From Acestrorhynchus altus (taxonomy: Eukaryota > Chordata > Actinopteri > Characiformes > Acestrorhynchidae): 64,000 bases of DNA. The stretch lies in contig CM067504.1 in NCBI GenBank assembly GCA_034509495.1, forward strand, positions 37,691,424 to 37,755,423, written 5' to 3'. The position numbers and the translations under genes were made by a program. Positions 46,871 to 57,752 of this stretch are shown here, piece by piece (position 1 is the stretch's first letter; each line of letters begins with the position of its first letter). Below the pieces are notes generated by a model, which was not told the DNA's origin, searched no databases, and worked only from the letters and a program-made list of their open reading frames with translations.

Positions 46871-48694
46871 TTATTATTATTATAATTATATAAACCTATT
46901 ATAAATATCCATGTCAATCTAGTCATTACAATTCACTAATTAATGAATTAATTAAGTACAAATAAAATCATTTTTCAGCCTATCCTTCTTCTTTTAAGCA
47001 AAAACAACAACATCCCACAAAATTGGCTTAGGGTTCTTTTTTTTCATACACATGTAAAGCCAAAGGATGACCACCTTTACAACAACCTTGAAAGCGTGAC
47101 TCTATAGAAACAAAAAAGAGTTTTAAAAATGGTGTCACACTAAATTGTTTCCTGGGACATCATTAGATACCTCTTTCAAAATATTGACAGGGTCCATATG
47201 AAAAGTAAAGAGTGTCAATGCATAAATGTTTTAAGAAAAATCTTCAACCTGCTTCTTCAGAAGAACCTTGAGAATATATAATGCATGAAGAGTTACCTTC
47301 CTCGTTATAGAAAAAGGCCTATACAGAAATAAATTAACTAGCACAGCTGCTATTAAATTCTGAACTGAATGTAATTATCTCTCCTCACCACTAATGTGCT
47401 GCACCTGCCACTATGTCATGAGTATGAGACAGAGTATATGAAATAAGGCTTCACTCCGTGATGGGTAAAAGGTAAAGGAAATTGGTTGAAGCAGAACTCC
47501 TCGCAATAAAGCTCACATCTCGCTGTTCTCAACACTGCATAAAGTGGTGGTGCAGTAAGAAGCCGAGTGACCAGCAGAAACCTAATGTACTTACTGCTCT
47601 GGAGTGTTTGTTGACTCCAGAATGCAGCAGAAGGTAATAACACAGGCCCATCCCTTCACAGACGTTTGTTCATTTGAGTTGGCTCAGGTGGCCGAGCACC
47701 TCCTGACCTCACTTCCACTCAGGGCTATCTCCACTGTCCAGCAGTGTGTTTGGGTTAAACCTTAACAAGCCCTATGACCTTCAGCGTGGGCCGCAGACGC
47801 AAGAGGAGAATACCTTGCCCGCCTGCTCTCTTCTAATAACACACTCGTGCTGTGTGTGTAACCCAGCTCATGCCTTATCTTTACCCCTTGGTATCTTAGC
47901 AGAACATTTTGCATCTCTTTGCTCACCCACTCCCTTTGTTTATTCTCTCTTTCTCGCACAATTCCCTCTCTCTCTCTTTCTCTATGTGCATGCTCCCAGA
48001 GGAGCAGAAGTATATGCCTGCATTTGCATCACATTATTTCACAAATGTCTCACTTTCAGACCTTCACAAACAAACATGTTTGTGCACAGACTCGCACACT
48101 CGTGCACAGCGAGCACATGTTAATGCAGCCGTGTAATATCATCCAACAGGAAGCTTCAGGCTCAACTGGAGGAAGTGAAATCCCAGAGCTAATTAACACT
48201 GTGCTGCTGCAACCTCTGCACACAATAACTTGCACTACCGAACACCTGCGCAGGATCAATTTACACTCACTATTAATGGCCTGCGACTGGGCTTTTCTCC
48301 TTTAAAGCTGACCCTGGCCCTCTACAGCTGTGTTCATCTTCGTCTGTACTGCCACACGTCCTTCACACGCGGGATTCGCAGGGGATTTATGAGGGTGATC
48401 TCTCATGCAGTGGAGAGGAGACCAATCTGCTTTGCTATGCTGTCATGTGCTGTCATGAGCCAGGTCACCTCATACATAGCCTTGTGCAAATGTACAGGTA
48501 AGTGAAATCAGGTGTAGAATAAGTGTGTGGAACTAAGCATTACACATGTTATATATTACAGTATGACACCTTAAGCCATTCTGTTCCACATGCACATTCA
48601 AATCACATACAAAACCAGCAAAATTATACAAATTATACATGATCCAATATATCAAAGCCATAAATAATACTGGAGTATTATTGGAGAACATACA
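46871..48694. other. No gene seen; possible exon-like segment
   Basis: AT-rich up to about 47400, then balanced, unique-looking sequence. Bases 47660-48500 hold several overlapping 60-130-residue frames on both strands with no domains. A candidate exon at 48329-48496 ends in the strong donor ACAGGTAAGTG. Confidence 0.4.
48329..48496 (+). other. Candidate exon (splice signals only)
   Basis: Pyrimidine-rich GGCCCTCTACAG just precedes 48329, and position 48496 is followed by GTAAGTGAAA, near the donor consensus. The 168-base interval is open in the frame of 48230-48505 but has no recognisable protein domain. Length is a multiple of three. It could be an exon of an unknown transcript or coincidence. 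Confidence 0.2.
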
Positions 48695-49030
48695 CCATAT
48701 GGACAAACGTATTGGGACATCCACTTGTTCATTGTTTCTTCTAAAATCAAAGGCATTAAGAGTTTATCTTGCTTTTGTTGAAGTAACTGTCTCTGCTCTC
48801 CAGATTTGGAGCATTATTGTGAGGATTTGATTGCATTCATCAACAAGAGGATTAGTAAGGTTAGGGTGTTGGATTCCAATAGTACTGGATGGAGCATCAT
48901 CTTTCCTGAGAACACAATTCTACTGCTCCACACCATAATGTTTGGGGGCTTTATTTTCTTCTAATCATGCCTGGCATTGGGCAGGATGTGAATAAGTTCA
49001 TGGTGGTTTTGGGTGTGAATTCTACAAGGA
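48695..49030 (+). mobile_element. Tc1-derived non-autonomous element, 5' part
   Basis: CATATGGACAAACGTATTGG and GACATCCACTTG mark the terminal end. Then ATCAAAGGCATTAAGAGTTT, TTGCTTTTGTTGAAGTAACT, TGGAGCATTATTGTGAGGAT, TTTGATTGCATTCATCAACA, AGTACTGGATGGAGCATCAT, CTACTGCTCCACACCATAAT and GCCTGGCATTGGGCAGGATG follow in the usual family order. The 3' third is missing; L1 sequence starts at about 49030. Related to 1613-2205 by its ends but from a different internal subtype. Confidence 0.8.
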
Positions 49031-50211
49031 GATTATTACTACGCTTTAAGATCCAATGGTTGCTATATTTAACCATTCTTTTAAAACGGCTCCTTAATAT
49101 CATTCATACATCCCTGGGTTCCAGGGACCCTGCCCTTGTGCTTTCTCTGGATGCTGAAAATGCCTTTGACCGAGTTGAGTTATTTTTGTCAAGACCATCA
49201 ACTTCTATCCCATGTCTGATTCAATCCATCTTTACATCTGGTGCTTTTTCAGGGTAACAAATTAATTTAGCTAAATCTGAGGTCATGCCATTGGGATGTC
49301 TAACATTAGTTCCAAGTCTAGCAGAGCCATTTCCTTTTCATTGGTCACCATCTGGTTTTGTCTATTTTGGAGTGCATATAATACCCACGTTTGATCAGAT
49401 GTTTAAGGCCAACATGCTGCCCTCTTTGGACACCATAAAGAAACATCTAGATCGATGGGCCCTTTTACTACTTTCCTGGCTCAGAAGGATTGCTCTCATT
49501 AAAATGAACATCTTGCCCACACTGCTTTACTCACTGCAAATGATCTTTATTTTGTTATCTGATAGATTTATTAAATTGCTTGAAGGTTGGCTGAGTACTT
49601 TCATTTGGAGCAAGAGGAAGCCCCGATTGGAAATGGCAAAACTCCAAAAGCCGGGTGTAGAGGGGGGCCTACATGTACCAAATATAAGACTTCACCAGCT
49701 GGCAGTACATCTCTGTGTGATGGCAGGCTGGTATAAATCTGACCCAGCTCCAACCTGGCTTGATATTGAATCCTTCCAGTCCAAATGTTCCTTGTGGAAT
49801 AAGTTGTTTTTTAGTAACTTTAGGACTGTCAAGTTTTCTCTTTTTTTTTCTCCTATGTGCTTTCTCCTTGGTTTTTTAGAGGTCCATATTTGTGCCAGAA
49901 AGAACATTTTGCACTTTTGGATTAAGCACTTTTGAATTGTCATTCCATCAAAAATCAAGTGTATTCCCAATGAATGCATTTAATGTATGCGTCACTCCTC
50001 AGTGGACACCTTCTGGGAACCCTACTTTGAACATATTGGACCTACAGTGTCATCTTGTAAAATGGGTGTCCTAACTTGGCCAATATTGTCTTTGTCTCTT
50101 TTAATGATAAACTATGAAAATATCCTCATGTAACCTTATTGTATATGGTATTATTATTATTTATCTCATGTCTTGTCTGAGATGCTTCTGTTTTGTTATA
50201 TGGAATATGCA

Positions 50212-50299
<88 letters not shown>
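49031..50299 (+). mobile_element. L1-like LINE ORF2 remnant with internal deletion
   Basis: Frame 48967-49257 contains LSLDAENAFDRVE, the first part of the L1-type reverse transcriptase (family pattern LSLDAEKAFDRVEW). The usual catalytic FADD region is absent: the text jumps at about 49190-49260 to AKSEVMPLG, which in L1 elements lies well downstream. Frame 49285-49935 then runs 216 residues with FVYFGVHIIPTFDQMFKANM, IKMNILPTLLYSLQMIFIL and FIWSKRKPRLEMAKLQKPGV, all C-terminal L1 ORF2 motifs. The rest continues with frame changes (DTFWEPYFEHIGPTVSS near 50005) and ends in an ATT array (50213-50299). The deletion and shifts make it dead. Confidence 0.85.
50213..50299. repeat. (ATT)n microsatellite at the L1 3' end
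   Basis: 87-base ATT array. The polyasparagine and polyisoleucine frames over it are artefacts. It could be an expanded retrotransposon tail. Confidence 0.97.
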
Positions 50300-50335
50300 T
50301 GTCCGCAATGGGTACAACATTACTCTTATAACCCA

Positions 50336-50505
50336 AAACCTGCACATTGCATGATGATATTTCTAGGCATCATATCTCAGGATCAGAGTAAGCTACAGAC
50401 TTAATACACATATCATAACAAACTACAGGGAGTAATCCATCTTAGAAAAAAATAATCCTTTCTGACTGAGTTAAATCCCAGTGTAAAGTTTTTTGCAGTG
50501 CATAT
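50336..50505 (+). repeat. Unclassified dispersed repeat, family A, copy 5
   Basis: CTGCACATTGCATGATGATA, TTCTAGGCATCATATCTCAG, GATCAGAGTAAGCTACAGAC, AACAAACTACAGGGAGTAAT and GAGTTAAATCCCAGTGTAAA follow the order in the 6.1-kb copy. Confidence 0.65.
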
Positions 50506-50611
50506 ATTTCCTGTGTCATGTGTGTACACTGTTGTTTCAGGTTTATTGTTTATTTCATGCTGATTTCAACACAATGTACTTTACAGATCATAATTATCTT
50601 TTATTTTTCAG

Positions 50612-50655
50612 TTGTTTTGAGCATTTCTTGGATCATCAATAACATTTGCACAGCA
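50612..50655 (+). other. Candidate micro-exon (splice signals only)
   Basis: TATCTTTTATTTTTCAG (acceptor) precedes 44 bases that end in CAGCA before GTAAGTGT (donor). One frame is open across it and hydrophobic. There is no supporting homology. Confidence 0.12.
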
Positions 50656-50739
50656 GTAAGTGTATTTCTCCAAACAATTTGAATGGCATCACACAATGAA
50701 TTACCAGGAAAAGTCTGTAACTCAGTAACTAATCCTTAG

Positions 50740-50970
50740 TTCATGGCAATGGATATCACAAATGCCAGATGTGGGACAGAGGGGTATAAAGCCCTCAAGT
50801 ATTGAGCTGTGGAGCAGTGGAACTGTGTTATCTGGAATGGTGGTGCTCCATCCATTACATTTGGCATGGGGAGTTGGGGAATCGTGGATGAGGTTGGATG
50901 GTGATCATCTAACTTGCTGACTTCACAAACACAGCAATGCTCTAAAGCCTTCCCTGTACAGTTATTCTAT
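50740..50970 (-). mobile_element. Tc1-derived non-autonomous element fragment
   Basis: On the plus strand ATGCCAGATGTGGGACAGAG, GGTATAAAGCCCTCAAGTAT, GAGCTGTGGAGCAGTGGAAC, GGTGCTCCATCCATTACAT, GATGGTGATCATCTAACTTG, CTGACTTCACAAACACAGCA and ATGCTCTAAAGCC are the reverse complement of the series seen at 48750-49000. Confidence 0.7.
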
Positions 50971-51443
50971 CAAAACCAACTTCATGAAACCACTAAGGCT
51001 TCATGAAATTGATGGACATGATTTATATTCATGCTTTTACTGTTTGGACAGACCATCTCACTGACAATTCAGCAGAGTGAAGTATAACTCATTTTGATTG
51101 ATGGGACAAAAAGTAATTGGTAATGGAGGTAAATGTGTACAAAACCATTTGCATGGTCCTGCCAAAGCATTTGCTATTTGTACAGAATAAATGAGAAATG
51201 ACTTTGATGATGGGCACAACTGACTAGCTGGTGTGGATTTTGGACACATTGTTTTGAGTTAAAAGAACCTAACAAGCACTTAGCAATGCACTGAATGTGA
51301 TTACACACTCTCTGACAAAAGCATAACCCTTTAATTATTATAATTTAATTATTAGTAATCTGACTGTTTGTGATGTGATGAAAACACAGAACTGCTTACC
51401 AAGAACTGTGCAGAACTATTGGTCCCTTGTAGAAAAAAAAAAC

Positions 51444-51448
<5 letters not shown>
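50971..51448. other. No gene seen
   Basis: Unique-looking AT-rich sequence. Confidence 0.45.
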
Positions 51449-51658
<210 letters not shown>

Positions 51659-51679
51659 AAGGTCTTTTTTTGCTCTTGG

Positions 51680-52340
51680 GTCTGAACAGAACCTATGAGG
51701 TGTAATGGGCTAAGGCATTTAGAAGCATCTAGGATGCTCTTTGCTGAAAAGCCTAATTCAAATTCAGGAATCAGTAGGTATTTGGACTCTGTGAGTGTTT
51801 AGTTATGCCATTTGGACTGACCAACACTCCATGTTTGTTCCAGTCCTTTATCACTTATTTTCTAAGTGACTTGCTTCACAAATTTATAAAGGTTTACATT
51901 TGTCAAATTTGGAAGAGCACATTGTCAATGCTTCAAATACCTGTTTCAGTTTTGTCTTGAGCTCACTAAATCCATCCATGCTTTAACTATGGACCTTGAA
52001 GATCCTACATGTAGACTCTTTAAGTCATGTGCTGCCAAAGAGGCACTCACCTTCCTCAAACAGCTGTTTACCACTGCCCCCGCCTACATCATCTTGACCC
52101 ATTTGTGTTTGTGGCACATGCCTCTGGAGTGGTAGTGAGGGTAGGACACTCAGTAGCAAGGATATCTAGCCAGACCTCACCCTGCTTCATATAAAAAACA
52201 GTCCAGCAGATAATTATGACACAGACATCCAAAAAATCTGCCATCAAACAGATGCCCCCAATCTATTTGTTGAGTACATAGACTATCCCAACTTTGAGCA
52301 TAATCATGAAGGCCTGGTAACCTTACCAGGCAACATGGGT
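51680..52340 (+). mobile_element. Ty3/gypsy reverse transcriptase fragment
   Basis: Bases 51804-51843 encode MPFGLTNTPCLFQ, the reverse-transcriptase block that in gypsy elements reads MPFGLTNAPAVFQ. It continues FITYFLSDLLHKFIKVYI, where the catalytic Y-D-D should follow; here it reads YICQ, so the active site is lost. Later codons give RLFKSCAAKEALTFLKQLFT-like text (52015-52075), matching the segment before RNase H, and VFVAHASGV near 52110, matching the VEVDASDSG start of RNase H. Stops and frame changes are numerous. A possible 3' region lies at 52380-52640. Confidence 0.75.
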
Positions 52341-54742
52341 TGTTTTCTTTACTCTGATAAAGACTATCCATCAGTGTGATTCAAGAACAACAGAGCCAGT
52401 GTTATTCTATGCTCATGATCGGGATTAAGTACTTGCTCTTGTCTTTTCACCCAGACAATTTAAACCATCTCACAAATCTTAGTTTATTCTTGTTCAGATG
52501 TTATTGCCCTTTGTTTCATTTTTGTGGATTTCCCATTGTCCCTTTTTTATTTGATTCTCCTGCCTGCTCAGATTTTTTTGTGTCATTACACCCTGCATGT
52601 TGAAACTCAGGCTGAGCGTGTATCATAACAATTTGAGGGTCTCCTTTGCCTGTTGACTTGTCTATTGAATCACAGCGAGCTGGTTAGTTGTGCTTTACTG
52701 CCTCTGCTATAACTATAGAGGAAAAAGCCAATTTAGTGTCGAGGCGAGAAGCAAATGGGAGCCTCTGTACTGCAGCCAAAAGCATATTAGGAGTTTTGTG
52801 TGTTTGTGAGGAGCCTGTCTTACTGAACCTGATGAAAGCACATGCGATTGCACCTGTTCATTAATCAGATTGCTTGTGCAGATGGTGGCTGCTGACAGAG
52901 AATGCAACAAACTATCAACTTCTCTTCGCTAATTAATCTGCTGCTTTGAATAACACAGCAAAAAAAAAAAATCTGCATTAAAAGAGAAAGAAACTCAAAG
53001 AATGTTTTTGTTTGTCCTTTCCTAGAACTGATATTTTGTTCATTGTTAAGCAATTAGCAGCTTAAAATATTCTCACCTTAATGGGATTTCTTTGCATTTC
53101 TTTTGGTGTGACTTTCAGAAGTGGACAGTTCACTGTGCTGTCTTTTTATAATGAGATCAGGGTTTATCAGTGTGTCTGTGTGTTACACCAGGGTGAGCCG
53201 GATCATTATGAGACCGTGGCAGATCAACCACCTGGCTGTCAGAGAGAGTAGACAGAGAGAAGGAGAATTTGTTTGCCACCATATCCAAATCAGCACACAC
53301 TGTGAGAGGTTATCAGTTGTCATTTTTTAAAACCCTTTGGCAAGTATGGTCCCACCAGTGGGATTTGTCCTGGATGGCCCCTGGTTTTGACTCAGTGGGA
53401 TTGAAATAATGGGCAAAGAGAGTTCAGCTTCAAATATAATGCACAAATCTCCTTTAAGTCAGCCAGTTTATTTAATCTATTTCCTTCCTCCACACTGTGC
53501 CCCCAAAGTACTGCTAAAACACCTGTATTCTGAGTTAACCAGAAAATAAAATTAGCCCATTGTGCCAGAAACTCTGCTGCCGTGCTCATCTAAGCTCTGT
53601 GTGCTTGTTTAAACTCCAAGCTTAAACTACACTTTAAATACTGTGATGCCTTCCCTAGAGTTTTTCTTAGGGAATTACATGAATTAAAAAAAAAGAATTC
53701 AAGACAAATTAAATTTTAAAACATTTTATATCCACTTCAACAACTGAAGTCATCACATCATTTCTTTAAAAAAAGTGCCCATATTGTAGCATTTACTTTG
53801 AGTGGAGCGTCACATATAGACAGAACTCACTTAACAAAGGCTTAATAAAATGAACATCGTTTGCATTCACTTCCACAACATTGCATACAAAAACCTTTGT
53901 AGCTGTGCTGCTTGTTTAAGACAGTAAATAAAACCACTACACTGCACAATGGCTTACCTAACGTTACCATAGGTGTTGTGCCCTTGAGGAGTTCTTTGGC
54001 TCATCTTCTAGAACAGTGAAAAGTGCCTTATACTCACTAACACTGAGTGCAGCCTGAAAAAAATAATTAATATGGAACATTCAAAAATTAATGAGTGGTA
54101 CTGCATTATGCCCATGTAAAACGAATTCTATCCAAACAGGGCTATAGTCAGCCTAACAGGCATAGTCCAGCGTAGTCTGTACCGTCAATCTGGTTTTCAC
54201 CAAATCAACGCACTGTAAAAAAGGTTAGAACCTGAATTTCTAATATGCATTAGATGCCGGAAACACAGGTTAATCCTATATTTACATTTGAATTTGAGAA
54301 TTTGTTTGCAAACAACAACGTGACTTAACCAAATTAGACGCACACCACATATTTATTCCTTCCATGTTCTATGTTTTGTCCTTCATATTGGTTCATGTTT
54401 ACATACGCACCACTAAATGTGAATCTCTGGGTGTAATGTGTTTGACTGCAAGGCCCACGTCTATGTACTGCATGTAAATATGTGTTGTCTGCAATCACGT
54501 GTTTGTTAACTATGTAAATACTGTAAGTAAGGTCTAGATTCCCTTTAGGCAAGGGCAGACCTGCAGTCCCATGAAAACCTCAGTCCATCTTAACACATTT
54601 AAACGTATGGACAGTTGATTTCCAGTTTAACTTGAGAGAGGTAATACACTATATGTATGAATGTATGAATGCATAATGAATGCATTCAGCTATTCTAAGT
54701 TGCTGACAGAGATGTGCAAATGCACACAAACCATCCATCAAC
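52341..54742. other. No gene seen; holds one arm of a 46-bp direct repeat
   Basis: Bases 52380-52640 could be the gypsy non-coding 3' end (T-rich, TTTTGTGGATTTCCCATTGT), without a definable LTR. The remainder is unique-looking. The interval 53172-53217 is almost identical to 54955-55000. Short frames have no domains. Confidence 0.45.
53172..53217 (+). repeat. 46-bp direct repeat, arm 1
   Basis: TGTGTTACACCAGGGTGAGC followed by CGGATCATTATGAGACCGT. The arm at 54955-55000 differs at two positions in 46. Confidence 0.9.
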
Positions 54743-54945
54743 AGTGGCTGGTGCAGTGCGACAGATAACACCAGCCAGTCAACACATCATGTGGAAGACT
54801 GGGGTTTGATTCCTAGTCTGGGTAACTATACTGTGCTACACAAATAAGAGTCATTTTGCAAGACTCTTAACACTACTCTGGCCCTCCTCTGTAATATGAG
54901 TAAGCTTGTAAGTCACTCTGGATAAGAGTGTCAGCTAAGAGATTC
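54743..54945 (+). mobile_element. tRNA-derived SINE, second family, copy 1
   Basis: Head GTGGCTGGTGCAGTGCGACA and AGATAACACCAGCCAG, B-box-like GGGGTTTGATTCC (54801-54813), then CTGGGTAACTATACTGTGCT and the body ACTCTTAACACTACTCTGGC. The tail CTTGTAAGTCACTCTGGATA then AGAGTGTCAGCTAAGAG is the well-known fish tail, usually AAGTCGCTCTGGATAAGAG. Same family as 61986-62206. Arm 2 of the 46-bp repeat starts right after it. Confidence 0.75.
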
Positions 54946-54954
54946 AGGATAAGA

Positions 54955-55000
54955 GTGTCTTTGTGTTACACCAGGGTGAGCCGGATCATTATAAGACCGT
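54955..55000 (+). repeat. 46-bp direct repeat, arm 2
   Basis: TTGTGTTACACCAGGGTGAG then CCGGATCATTATAAGACCGT. It begins about 10 bases beyond the SINE tail, so it could be SINE-associated or part of a larger unrecognised element. Confidence 0.9.
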
Positions 55001-55769
55001 TCAAAATTTATAATCAGGGCCTTTTTCTTTGTTCAGAGAACAAAAAGTCAAAACCCTGCCCCATTCTTATGTCAGCAAACAGACACAAGCACATGCATAT
55101 ACTCCCTTTTTCTTGCTCTTCTTGCTATTTCATGGGCCTTTGCAAACATATGCACTCACAATCACACAATCTCTTACCCCCTTTCTGACACCTACACACA
55201 CACACACACACACACTGTAAATATAGTTACTGCTTGTGATTTAAATCAGGTTCTGTGCTACAAAACGTTTGTTGTACTGTCAATATATCATCTGTCTTCA
55301 TATCATTTTACACTGGTTGTGTCAGGTTATTTTTATGATAAGAACATTTTCAGAACTCAAGCCATCCATATTGCTTTTTCTGTGATATTTGAATATAAAC
55401 GAGCCTGACATGTTTATTTTTGAGATTGCGTTGTTTAATTATGTATTTGTTTGGGTGTTCGGTTCAACTTCTCTCAGCCAAGAACTGACAGCTTAGGCTG
55501 CAATGACCACAGGGTCACCAAAACTGATGAGTCTTGACTTCTACAGAGGCGTGGTAGGGTCAGAACTGGGAGACAACAGCTTGAATCTATGGATCCAATC
55601 TGCCTTGTGTCAACAGTAGGGCTACCAACTTCCTCAAATGTTAACAAGGAATCTAGGGGTGCTAGCTGGAGGTATTTACCCTGAGTAAAAAAGGATTTGT
55701 GCAGTCTATAATACAAAATAATTTAGAACATGATTAATAAAGCTACACAGGAACCTGCTGATTCAACTC
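55001..55769. other. No gene seen
   Basis: Unique-looking with a short CA run at 55194-55215. The minus frame 55474-55716 is domainless. Confidence 0.45.
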
Positions 55770-55865
55770 ATAGACCAGAGAACCACCACAGGACCACCAC
55801 AAACCAGGTATCATATAGGAGGTGTGACATTCTCAGCACTGCATGTCATGAGTCTGTTGAGGAGC
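55770..55865. repeat. Palindromic element, family B, short fragment
   Basis: CATAGACCAGAGAACCACCA, CAGGACCACCACAAACCAGG, TATCATATAGGAGGTGTGAC and ATTCTCAGCACTGCATGTCA match, with gaps, the left half of the family B element (GGACCACCACAGAGCAGGTA, TTATTTGGGTGG, CATTCTCAGCACTGCAG). Confidence 0.6.
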
Positions 55866-56085
55866 GCTGCTCTGATTAGGTAGTGGAATATAACATGAGA
55901 TCACGGCAGTGGGAGAGCAGCAGAGTATATCTCTTAGAAAACACCCTTTTTTAATAGTCTAACCTCAAAAATACACAATAAAATGCGGCAAATACTTTAA
56001 TCCACCATATCACAAAGCAAAAGTCCTCTCTAGGTTCATAAACACAATAATGGGTTCAATGTTCTTCAGTCGCTTTCTCAGTCAC
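55866..56085. other. No gene seen
   Basis: Short unassigned stretch before the Tc1 fragments. Confidence 0.4.
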
Positions 56086-56292
56086 TGGATCCACTGAATC
56101 AAATAGAATACATTAGGGAAGTATAACGCGGTAGAACAGGGCATTCACACTATGAAAGATCATCTGAAAATTTGGCAGGAATTGCATGATGCAATCATGT
56201 CAACATGGACTACAATCTCAAAGGAACACTTGCAACATATTGTGCCACCATGTGTGAAAATGTTGCTCAAACACAGCACTGGTTACCCATGA
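56086..56292 (+). mobile_element. Tc1-like transposase C-terminal fragment, third subfamily
   Basis: PLNQIEYIREV is readable near 56100, corresponding to DLNPIEH.WD. After a frame change, GIHTMKDHLKIWQELHDAIM and STWTTISKEHLQHIV follow near 56140-56245, a good match to the C-terminal helices of a fish Tc1 subfamily (EDHL.NWQELHDAI...W). It ends about 40 bases before a Tc1 remnant of a different subfamily. Confidence 0.7.
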
Positions 56293-56329
56293 TAACGTCC
56301 AAAAAGACAAGGTCTCAGAGGTTCCTAAA

Positions 56330-56885
56330 CAGTCAATGCAAAATGACCTTTACCCAGTAACCAGTTCATCAGTGATGAAAGTGCACTGCCTCAGGTGGTG
56401 ATGCCATATTTTAGAGATGATCATAAACAACTTCCTGAAGAACCACTACATTCATGACAGGACAATTAACCACAAAAACATATCTCAGGTCTCACAAAGA
56501 CACAAACGTCAACATGTCCAGGAGGCCTGGTGTCATGGTGTGGGGTGCATTTTTGTATGATGCCAGATCACCTTTGGTCTTCATTACAGGCACTTTTACA
56601 TCCCAACGTCATGTTAATGAGGTCCTGCAACCAGTGGTCCTGACTTCTGAACGCAGACTCCGGTGCACTATCCAAGCAGGATGACTCTCATTCATACTGC
56701 TCAAGAGCGATGTCCAGTCACATTACCAGACCTATCACTGATTGAAAATGTGTGGGATACTTTTGGACACACTAAAAACACTTCACCCCTACCGCACAAT
56801 CTGCAGGAACTGAGTTAGAATATTGCAAGTCAGTCTAGATTTTTAATTATTTATTGTTCCTGGTAACCTTCTTCTTCTTCTCACT
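56330..56885 (+). mobile_element. Tc1-like transposase remnant, catalytic half
   Basis: FISDES (first catalytic aspartate motif, usually FSDES) is near 56365. The frame 56454-56684 reads GVMVWGAFLYDARSPLVFIT then GTFTSQRHVNEVLQPVV; GVMVWGA is the hallmark of this family. The FQQDN block is scrambled (CTATCCAAGCAGGATGACTC, 56669-56688). PDLSLIENVWD, carrying the third catalytic residue region, is readable near 56727, with a frame change soon after. The end TTATTGTTCCTGGTAACCTT is shared with the minus-strand copies at 33.6 and 41.3 kb. The N-terminal DNA-binding part is absent. Confidence 0.8.
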
Positions 56886-57752
56886 CCTCCTATATATATT
56901 TTGACCTCTGCTTTTAATCCATTAATGCATTGAACACAGACACACACACACACACACGCACACACTCACATTGCTGCAGCACCCGGGAAACAGAGAAGCC
57001 CAACAGTGGCAGCTTAAAGTCACAACCCTGTCATCAATAACCACTGAGCCTCCACTGCCCCCACTGCCCATTTGGAAAATGACTTTAGGAATAGAGCCAG
57101 CTATACTGGTCACTATTTCTTTTTTTTTTCTTTTTTTCTTTTTTTTTTTGGGGGGGGGGGTTCTTTTAGTGTTGGACAGCACACACAAAGAGATGGTAAA
57201 AGGAATAGTTTATATTATATGAATAGATTATGTGACAGTAGATGGCAACCTGCTGACACGTGGTGAAAGTAGTAGCAGGTGTGAAAGTGGATACTGGACT
57301 GGGACAAAGGACTAGAATTAAACATCCTGAAAATGGCCCCAGTCCAGATCAACTTAACATTTGCAAATTGAAAACACCTTTTTTGGATGGTTTGGACTAA
57401 TAACACGTTCATGCAAAGGGAGACAGATTCTAGCAGGAAGACAAAATTCAGCACAAGATCTGGATAGGTAAAACTTGCCACACTGACAGCATGCCAGCAT
57501 CAGATATGCACCCCTCTGCAAACCAATCAGTGTCTAGTATAGGGAGATGTATCCCACACAGATGGTGACGACAGGATGTTGTGAAGTTTGTCCCTAAACT
57601 GGAGTGTTAAAGGAGAACAAACCAAAAGAACACAATGCAATAGAAACTGTACAGACCACGGTCCAGACTGTCAGGTGTGAAAACACCCTTAAAAATGATC
57701 ATCTCTGAAACACAGAAAATGACACGTTGGCCATACTGTTGACCAGCTAAAG
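56886..57752. other. No gene seen; poly(T)-poly(G) tract
   Basis: CA run at 56939-56965. T-rich run 57117-57149 followed directly by eleven G (57150-57160). Otherwise unassigned; opposing frames 56922-57188 (minus) and 56971-57222 are domainless. Confidence 0.55.

Noticed and set aside
47746..48123. Plus-strand open frame of 125 residues as a secreted or membrane protein
   Set aside because: The hydrophobic stretch comes from a pyrimidine-rich tract, several frames on both strands are open here, and no domain is recognisable.
49285..49935. Plus-strand open frame of 216 residues as a host gene
   Set aside because: Its motifs are those of L1-type ORF2 C-termini, and the catalytic core upstream is missing, so it is a dead retrotransposon.
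50126..50404. Polyasparagine and polyisoleucine proteins
   Set aside because: Translation of the ATT array at the 3' end of the L1 remnant.
52380..52640. LTR of the gypsy fragment
   Set aside because: T-rich sequence lies in the right position, but no TG...CA boundaries, second copy or primer-binding site could be found.
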